From Patescibacteria group bacterium (lineage in GTDB: Bacteria > Patescibacteria > UBA1384 > JAMDBS01), in contig JAMDBS010000108.1 in NCBI GenBank assembly GCA_023487325.1, positions 1-18,791 on the forward strand: a DNA stretch of 18,791 nt. The letters are read 5' to 3'. A model generated the notes under the pieces. It searched no databases. It saw only the letters and a list, made by a program, of their open reading frames with translations, and was not told the origin of the DNA. Of the stretch, positions 14,165 to 18,791 are shown one piece after another; the stretch's first letter is position 1, and each line of letters begins with the position of its first letter. The translations under genes and the position numbers were made by a program.

Positions 14165-15297
14165 CCCGTTTTAATTTGATTCAATATTTTTCTATATAAA
14201 GCGAGGGTCTCTTTGGCCATTTTGTGCCAAGAATATTTTTTTGATTGCGTAACTCCGTCTTGTATTAATTTTTTTCGTAAATTCGGTTCAGTAATGATTT
14301 TTTGAATTTTTTGGGCTATATCTGCGGGTTCATAAGGATCAAAATAAATTGCCGCTTTGCCTAAAATCTCCGGAATGCATGAGACATTGCTGGCAGCCAC
14401 AGGCACGCCACAGGCCATTGCTTCTAGTGGTGGTAAACCGAAACCTTCATAATGTGAGGGGAAAACAAAGATATCTGCGTTTTGATATAAAATTGGCAGA
14501 TCACTTTCAGCCACAAAACCAGGAGTTACGATATCTTTGGTGTACGGTGTATGGTGTATGGTGTATGGGATTTCGGGAAAATTATAAATGGGCTTGCCAA
14601 CAATAACGAGCTGGTGAGGAATTGTATATTTTTCTTTTAAAATCTTAAATGCCTCGACTAGCTGAATAATGCCCTTGTGCGGTCGCCATTGGCTAATAAA
14701 TAAAAGATAAGGTTTTGATATGTTATATTTCTTCAAAATTTCAATAGTTTTGACATTTGACATTTGACATTTGACATTATAATTATCGTCAATCCCCTCA
14801 TAAATCACTTCTATTTTCCCGGGGCCAGCACTAAGTACATTAATTAAATCCTGTTTAGTGGCCTCCGATACTGAAATAACTCTAGCAGCGTTTTTAACGG
14901 CTCGGGTGATAACTAACTTAAAACCTGCTTTTTTGATTAAAGAATACTTTCCGCCTGGATAAAGCATTAGAGTTAAATCGTGGATAGTAGCAATAAATTT
15001 TTTTTTGTATAAAATAGGATGATTAAAATTCGTAAAATGTACTAAATCGAATTTACCCTGATTTAATATCTTTAAAAATTTCGTTTGTTCGCTAATTGAA
15101 TAGTGTTTGATATCGATAACACGAACAGTAAAATTTTTTGCTTTAATATCGTATTCTAATTTATCATTTGAGGTTAAAAAAATCGTATACTGATTCTTGC
15201 CATCAATTCGAGATAATTCTAAAAGCAGCGCCCGCGTATAGCGCCCGATTCCTCCAGTTGATTTGCGATAAAATCTGGCATCAATTGCTATTTTCAT
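14161..15297 (-). CDS. Glycosyltransferase family 4 (GT-B fold), 378 aa
   Basis: A cytoplasmic retaining glycosyltransferase that moves a sugar from a nucleotide donor onto a growing glycan or lipid carrier; donor and acceptor cannot be read from sequence. The N-terminus M-K-I-A-I-D-A-R-F and G-G-I-G-R-Y (15-20) are typical of GT4 mannosyltransferase-like enzymes. The family E-x7-E motif is E-G-F-G-L-P-P-L-E (284-292), followed by A-C-G-V-P-V. The frame is open to an ATG at 15312, but the ATG at 15297 overlaps the TGA of the upstream GT39 gene and fits the family N-terminus, so I choose 15297; translation is probably coupled. Residues of about 173-183 and 245-254 are encoded by heptamer repeats and look like inserted loops. 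Confidence 0.93.
   Translation of the reverse strand: MKIAIDARFYRKSTGGIGRYTRALLLELSRIDGKNQYTIFLTSNDKLEYDIKAKNFTVRVIDIKHYSISEQTKFLKILNQGKFDLVHFTNFNHPILYKKKFIATIHDLTLMLYPGGKYSLIKKAGFKLVITRAVKNAARVISVSEATKQDLINVLSAGPGKIEVIYEGIDDNYNVKCQMSNVKTIEILKKYNISKPYLLFISQWRPHKGIIQLVEAFKILKEKYTIPHQLVIVGKPIYNFPEIPYTIHHTPYTKDIVTPGFVAESDLPILYQNADIFVFPSHYEGFGLPPLEAMACGVPVAASNVSCIPEILGKAAIYFDPYEPADIAQKIQKIITEPNLRKKLIQDGVTQSKKYSWHKMAKETLALYRKILNQIKTG
14539..14566 (+). repeat. Intragenic heptamer array in the GT4 gene, GGTGTAT x4
   Basis: GGTGTAC followed by three exact GGTGTAT units sits inside the coding sequence. On the coding strand it is translated as the Thr/His/Pro/Tyr-rich loop at residues of about 245-254. 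Confidence 0.9.
14749..14776 (+). repeat. Intragenic heptamer array in the GT4 gene, TTTGACA x4
   Basis: Four exact copies of TTTGACA lie in tandem inside the coding sequence. On the coding strand the unit reads TGTCAAA, the word found in the trpS array. It is translated as Asn/Val/Lys/Cys/Gln/Met-containing residues of about 174-183, a loop between the two GT-B domains. Confidence 0.95.
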
Positions 15298-16805
15298 TTT
15301 TTTATTTCCCATACAATTAAGTCTTTTTGCTCTTTATCTTGCCCCAGAATGTGTTTTTGACCATTTATATTAAAATTACTATAAGTGAGATCATAAAACC
15401 AGACCGTATTATATTTTTCCAATATAATATTAGCTTGATCCTGAGGATTAATATTTTTTAATTGTGCTAAGTTTCCTATCTTATATTCCTCGAATATGTC
15501 AACGATGGTTGGTTGCTGGTCGCTGGCCACGGGTCGCCTATCATTAAAATAATATTCAAATACCCACTTCTCGCCGCCGCCGAAACCGCCTCGAATTAAG
15601 ACGACATCATTATTTTCGTAGTTCATTTTTACATACTGAGCGATTTTATCGACACCAGGCGCTCTGTTCTCTTTAAAATATAAATTACCCAGAGAAAATA
15701 CCCATAAGATAATTAATGCGATAGGAATTATTTTTAATAGATACTTTTTGTTTTGCCAAGAATCATCAAAACCACAAGATATTGCTAATAAATAAAATGG
15801 TGTGACAAAAACCAAATAACGGCTAGCTCGGTAACCAACTTCGGTAGAAAAAATGGTTAAAATAGCTGCTAAAGAAAAAACTAAGATGATAAACCAAAAT
15901 ATTTGTTTATATTTTTTATATATACAAACTAAGCCCTGGATAAATAAAATAAGCGGCACAATAAACGAAAGAACAAATCCGAGAAATTGCCAGATGCTAT
16001 GCTGTAATAAGCTCCTGACTCCTTCCGGATTTATATCTAAAAACAGCCTGTTTGCCCCAAATCTGTAAATAGCACCAAAAAGTCCTTTCAGGTTGTTTAC
16101 GATAGTAATTGCCTGTGATTGCTCGCCCGATCTAGCTAAAAATTGTTTGTAAAAAATGAACGATTGCGGCAAAAAAGATAAAAATATAAATGCAAACGAA
16201 GCCAGCCAACATAACCATATTTTTTTTATCTTTTTATAATTAATTAACAAATATACAAACTGTATAAACAACACAAAAAATCCTAGATATTGTGTGTAGA
16301 CCATCAAAATACTAGAAATTATGAATCCTAAATAATTAGTAATTTTCGGGTTCTTAACTGCAGAAAGAAAATAATAAAAAGATGCAAGAGAAAAAAGTCC
16401 AAACAAAGAGTACATACGCGCTTCTTGTGAAAAATATATTAAATACGGACAAATCGCTAAGATAAACGCAAAAATTAAAGCGATTTTTTCATTAAAAAAT
16501 TTTTTGGCTAATAACCAACCAAGATAAATCGTCCCAATTCCGGCCAATACCGACGGCAACCTGATAGACCATTCGCTGGTACCAAATATTTTTGTTGATA
16601 AATAGACTAATGCATGAAATAAAGGCGGATGTACATCAAAAGATGCCTTAGTCAACATATTTAAAAAATTGCCACTAGTTGTTAGCGCGATTAGCCCTTC
16701 GTCGCCATTGAGCGGACGAATGGTTAAAGAAAAAAAACGTAAAATAGTGCCTAAAATTAAAATACCAACTAAATAGATTTTATTTTTTATATTTTCTGTG
16801 ATCAT
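15294..16805 (-). CDS. GT39/PMT-like membrane glycosyltransferase, 503 aa
   Basis: A polytopic membrane enzyme of the GT-C type, which uses a polyprenyl-phosphate sugar as donor and acts on the outer face of the membrane. Many hydrophobic segments span residues of about 10-360, followed by an extracytoplasmic C-terminal part. The first loop holds the catalytic-type acidic pair in N-G-D-E-G (Asp35-Glu36) and D-V-H-P-P-L-F (His59). S-E-W-S-I-R-L-P-S and Q-E-A-R-M-Y-S are other family landmarks. The frame is open from a TTG at 16817 just after the gtrA stop; I prefer the ATG at 16805, though neither has a good ribosome binding site. The stop overlaps the start of the GT4 gene by an ATGA. Residues of about 424-433 are encoded by a degenerate heptamer array. 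Confidence 0.9.
   Translation of the reverse strand: MITENIKNKIYLVGILILGTILRFFSLTIRPLNGDEGLIALTTSGNFLNMLTKASFDVHPPLFHALVYLSTKIFGTSEWSIRLPSVLAGIGTIYLGWLLAKKFFNEKIALIFAFILAICPYLIYFSQEARMYSLFGLFSLASFYYFLSAVKNPKITNYLGFIISSILMVYTQYLGFFVLFIQFVYLLINYKKIKKIWLCWLASFAFIFLSFLPQSFIFYKQFLARSGEQSQAITIVNNLKGLFGAIYRFGANRLFLDINPEGVRSLLQHSIWQFLGFVLSFIVPLILFIQGLVCIYKKYKQIFWFIILVFSLAAILTIFSTEVGYRASRYLVFVTPFYLLAISCGFDDSWQNKKYLLKIIPIALIILWVFSLGNLYFKENRAPGVDKIAQYVKMNYENNDVVLIRGGFGGGEKWVFEYYFNDRRPVASDQQPTIVDIFEEYKIGNLAQLKNINPQDQANIILEKYNTVWFYDLTYSNFNINGQKHILGQDKEQKDLIVWEIKK
15507..15534 (+). repeat. Degenerate heptamer array inside the GT39 gene
   Basis: GGTTGGT, TGCTGGT, CGCTGGC and CACGGGT lie at seven-base spacing in the coding sequence, encoding a Pro/Gln/Ser-containing loop after Y-F-N-D-R-R. 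It is noticeably more GC-rich than its surroundings. The units are less alike than in the other arrays. Confidence 0.55.
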
Positions 16806-16818
16806 ATATTTTAACAAT

Positions 16819-17220
16819 TTACTGCTCTACGTGCTCGCGAAAAGTCCAAAACTTATTGGCAAAGAAATTCCAAAACATAACAATTGCCGTAGCTAAAATT
16901 AATCCCCAAAAATCACTATATTTTAACTTGCTTACTACAATATACATAATCAAAGCATTGAGGATCAAACCAACTGTTGAAACTATTATGAATTTAATAA
17001 ATTCTTTGCCAATATTTTTCTCTTTACTTCTGAATGTCCAAACACGATTTAAAATATAATTATTAATAGCGGCAACAATAAAAGAAATAATTTTAGCTAT
17101 TAAATAGAATAAGTGGAGCCAGCGGCTGAAGATAAAATAAAATAACCAATCTACTCCGGTGCCAACTATACCAACCACGCTAAATTTAATAAATTGTTTA
17201 ACATTTTTATTTATCGTCAT
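16819..17220 (-). CDS. GtrA-family membrane protein, 133 aa
   Basis: A four-span membrane protein of the GtrA family (PF04138-type), thought to help move polyprenyl-phosphate-linked sugars across the membrane. Seen here are an N-terminal F-I-K-F-S-V-V-G-I-V-G-T helix, the family's N-Y-I-L-N-R-V-W-T-F-R motif after the second span, and a repeat of that pattern near the end in F-F-A-N-K-F-W-T-F. The gene overlaps the end of the upstream GT2 gene. ATGs at 17229 and 17220 are both possible; the nearer GGA spacing favours 17220 slightly. The GT2-GtrA pairing is the classic arrangement in which GT2 makes the lipid-linked sugar and GtrA flips it for a GT-C enzyme, here the next gene. Confidence 0.92.
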   Translation of the reverse strand: MTINKNVKQFIKFSVVGIVGTGVDWLFYFIFSRWLHLFYLIAKIISFIVAAINNYILNRVWTFRSKEKNIGKEFIKFIIVSTVGLILNALIMYIVVSKLKYSDFWGLILATAIVMFWNFFANKFWTFREHVEQ

Positions 17221-17935
17221 ATTTTCCATCTCTTAGATTCTTTTTAATTTTCATTGCCTCGCTAAAAACTTGAAAAGCAGCTTTCGCTGGCTGTAATTTA
17301 GAATCTAGCGAATCATTCCAAATAACAGGCACTTCTATTACTGGACAGTTAAATTTTTTCGCCAGTGCCAAAATCTCTACGTCAAATCCCCAACGGTCAA
17401 TTTTGCATTTAGAAAATATCTTAGTTGCCGCTGGCCTATTAAACAATTTAAAACCACATTGAGTGTCGGAAAATTTAAAGCCCAACAATAATTTAATAAA
17501 CAAGTTTCCCAAACGACTAATAATTCTCCTTATAATACTTTGCTTTTGAATGATTTTCGAACCCTTTAAATATCGCGAAGCAATTACAATTGAATAATTT
17601 TTGGCATATGGAAAAATTTTATCAATTTGCTCTATCGAAGTAGAATTATCAGAGTCGGTAAAAAGCCGTAAATCTCCTTGGGCGGCCAGCATTCCTACTT
17701 TGACGGCGTGTCCCTTTCCAGTATTTGAACTAATATCAATTTTTTTAATATTAAATTTTTTATATTTATTAATAAAATTGGACATCATCTTGGATGTACT
17801 ATCTAAACTGCCATCATTTACTAAAATCATTTCCCAACTATATTTTTGCTGCTTAAAATAATTTATCTTTATTTCAAGATTACCACCCAAACGTCTTTCT
17901 TCATTATAACAAGGAATGATTATACTTAGATACAT
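17207..17935 (-). CDS. ALG5/DPM-like polyprenyl-phosphate glycosyltransferase (GT2), 242 aa
   Basis: A GT-A fold enzyme of family 2 that transfers a sugar from a nucleotide donor to a polyprenyl phosphate at the inner membrane face. Motifs seen are the N-terminal S-I-I-I-P-C-Y-N-E-E, V-N-D-G-S (39-43), the metal-binding D-S-D-N-S (94-98), D-T-Q-C-G-F-K-L-F (157-165) and R-W-G-F-D-V-E (181-187). The last two are typical of the dolichyl-phosphate glucosyltransferase (ALG5)-like branch. It lacks the C-terminal membrane spans of some GT2 enzymes; the GtrA protein encoded next provides membrane spans separately. Its start lies two bases after the stop of the preceding gene, and its end overlaps gtrA, so it is in the same transcription unit. 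The donor sugar is not determined. Confidence 0.93.
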   Translation of the reverse strand: MYLSIIIPCYNEERRLGGNLEIKINYFKQQKYSWEMILVNDGSLDSTSKMMSNFINKYKKFNIKKIDISSNTGKGHAVKVGMLAAQGDLRLFTDSDNSTSIEQIDKIFPYAKNYSIVIASRYLKGSKIIQKQSIIRRIISRLGNLFIKLLLGFKFSDTQCGFKLFNRPAATKIFSKCKIDRWGFDVEILALAKKFNCPVIEVPVIWNDSLDSKLQPAKAAFQVFSEAMKIKKNLRDGKYDDK

Positions 17936-17937
17936 AA

Positions 17938-18735
17938 TTAATTATTTATTTTATAAATTAAAATTGAATGACCAACATTATCAATGGGTTGCATTTTTTT
18001 TAGTTTTTGAAAAAGCGGATCTTTCTCGGCTTCTTCCGAAGGCATAAGGAAACAAAATATTCGCAAGGTAATATAATCATTTTTTATTAAACTCATGTCG
18101 CCTGCTTTCCTAGTATTGATTCCGTAATAATCATAAAACGCACTACCGTCGCATTGTAATAAAGAATAATTATAATTTTTCTTGTCCATGTACAATCGCA
18201 ATCTTTTGATGTCTTGGCCCCAATCGATATTAGAATCTGCAAGATGCCTATACCCATTTTGGGGACCACCGGCGATTTGGTTAAAATAAGCGATGTCGCT
18301 AGGATAATAATATATCGACTCTACCACAACCCAAGAAAGTAAAACAATAATGAAAATTTTTGTTAAGTAATTAAAATAAATATTTTTAAACTCCAATTTT
18401 GCTAAGCGTCCGATTGATAAATAAATAAATGGATAAATTATTAAAATATGTCTTATGCCAATATTTAATTTACTGTTAATACTGATTAAAAAATAAATTA
18501 TAGGTAGCAAAAAAATGAAAATTTCTTCTAAATAATTAGCTCTGATTTTTAACATAACTAATAGACTTAAAGCAAATAATATCATAGTAGGAATGAGCGT
18601 TTTATACCAAAATGTTTTAGGGAAATATTCTCTCCAACCCATTGAGCTATATTGACCATCTAAATACGAAAGATGCCCAAATTCATTATGGTCGCGAACA
18701 AAGAAAAATCCTTCTAAAAACGAGTCTGCCGGCAT
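17938..18735 (-). CDS. C-terminal half of a GT39-like membrane glycosyltransferase, 265 aa
   Basis: The sequence matches the later membrane spans and the extracytoplasmic end of phospholipid-carrier-dependent glycosyltransferases: N-I-G-I-R-H-I-L, then Y-F-N-Q-I-A-G-G-P and H-L-A-D-S-N-I-D-W-G-Q-D. Family members are usually 500-600 aa and carry their catalytic acidic pair in the first loop, which is absent here. In-frame codons continue 16 triplets beyond the ATG at 18733-18735 to a TAA at 18784-18786, and the other two minus-strand frames also hit stops within about 35 bases. The gene is therefore truncated or frameshifted, unless the rest lies beyond the window in another frame. A possible extended -10 (TATAGT, 18748-18753) lies 12 bases before the ATG. 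Confidence 0.65.
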   Translation of the reverse strand: MPADSFLEGFFFVRDHNEFGHLSYLDGQYSSMGWREYFPKTFWYKTLIPTMILFALSLLVMLKIRANYLEEIFIFLLPIIYFLISINSKLNIGIRHILIIYPFIYLSIGRLAKLEFKNIYFNYLTKIFIIVLLSWVVVESIYYYPSDIAYFNQIAGGPQNGYRHLADSNIDWGQDIKRLRLYMDKKNYNYSLLQCDGSAFYDYYGINTRKAGDMSLIKNDYITLRIFCFLMPSEEAEKDPLFQKLKKMQPIDNVGHSILIYKINN

Positions 18736-18791
18736 AAAAATCGCTTTACTATACCAGCTGGAAATAGTTTTGCTACCTATAATTTATTTTT

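Noticed and set aside
14539..14776. CRISPR array
   Set aside because: The repeats are seven bases long, in direct tandem without spacers, and are translated within an open gene.
14161..15296. Recoded UGA (glycine) as in some CPR lineages
   Set aside because: TGA ends several genes at family-typical lengths, and the GT39-GT4 overlap depends on TGA as a stop.

Overview
The window looks like a piece of a small, AT-rich bacterial genome of the Patescibacteria/CPR type (inference). The reasons are compact gene packing, an AT-rich composition, a GroESL pair, a K+-independent membrane pyrophosphatase, a VanW-domain surface protein, a glycosyltransferase/GtrA cassette, a pair of nucleotidyltransferase-like genes, and several proteins without a well-known family. 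TGA is used as a normal stop (for example at the ends of the two glycosyltransferase genes near 14161 and 15294), so a code that reassigns UGA is unlikely.

Layout. Bases 1-540 hold the end of a reading frame whose first 26-27 codons copy part of groEL, then a small secreted or membrane peptide gene, then a bidirectional terminator. From 541 to 4312, all on the minus strand, lie groEL, groES, a large imperfect hairpin, and two adjacent nucleotidyltransferase-like paralogues. trpS (plus) converges on a phosphomannomutase/phosphoglucomutase gene (minus), which diverges from pyrG (plus). An unusually GC-rich minus-strand gene of unknown function follows, with its own strong promoter, a leader of about 150 nt and a clear terminator. 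Next on the minus strand are a VanW protein with a DUF3006-like partner, then hppA. The right end is a tightly packed minus-strand series: GT39-like C-terminal half, ALG5-like GT2, GtrA, GT39 and GT4. It is probably one transcription unit for polyprenyl-phosphate-linked surface glycosylation.

The most unusual structure is a set of short tandem repeats with a period of seven bases. They fill many of the intergenic gaps, abutting a stop codon and a ribosome binding site, and also occur inside three protein genes (trpS, the GT4 gene and the GT39 gene) as translated loops. The same heptamer words recur at distant places and in both orientations. This resembles the heptameric STRR repeats known from filamentous cyanobacteria and is the observation I rate highest. 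Other points worth checking are the 78-base inverted groEL copy at the left end (real fusion or assembly artefact), inverted repeats placed in the hppA promoter, the GC-rich gene with its leader, and the missing N-terminal half of the last glycosyltransferase gene.

No tRNA, rRNA, CRISPR array, insertion sequence or CIRCE operator was seen. No gene-free stretch exceeds 300 bases; the longest is 6730-6998.
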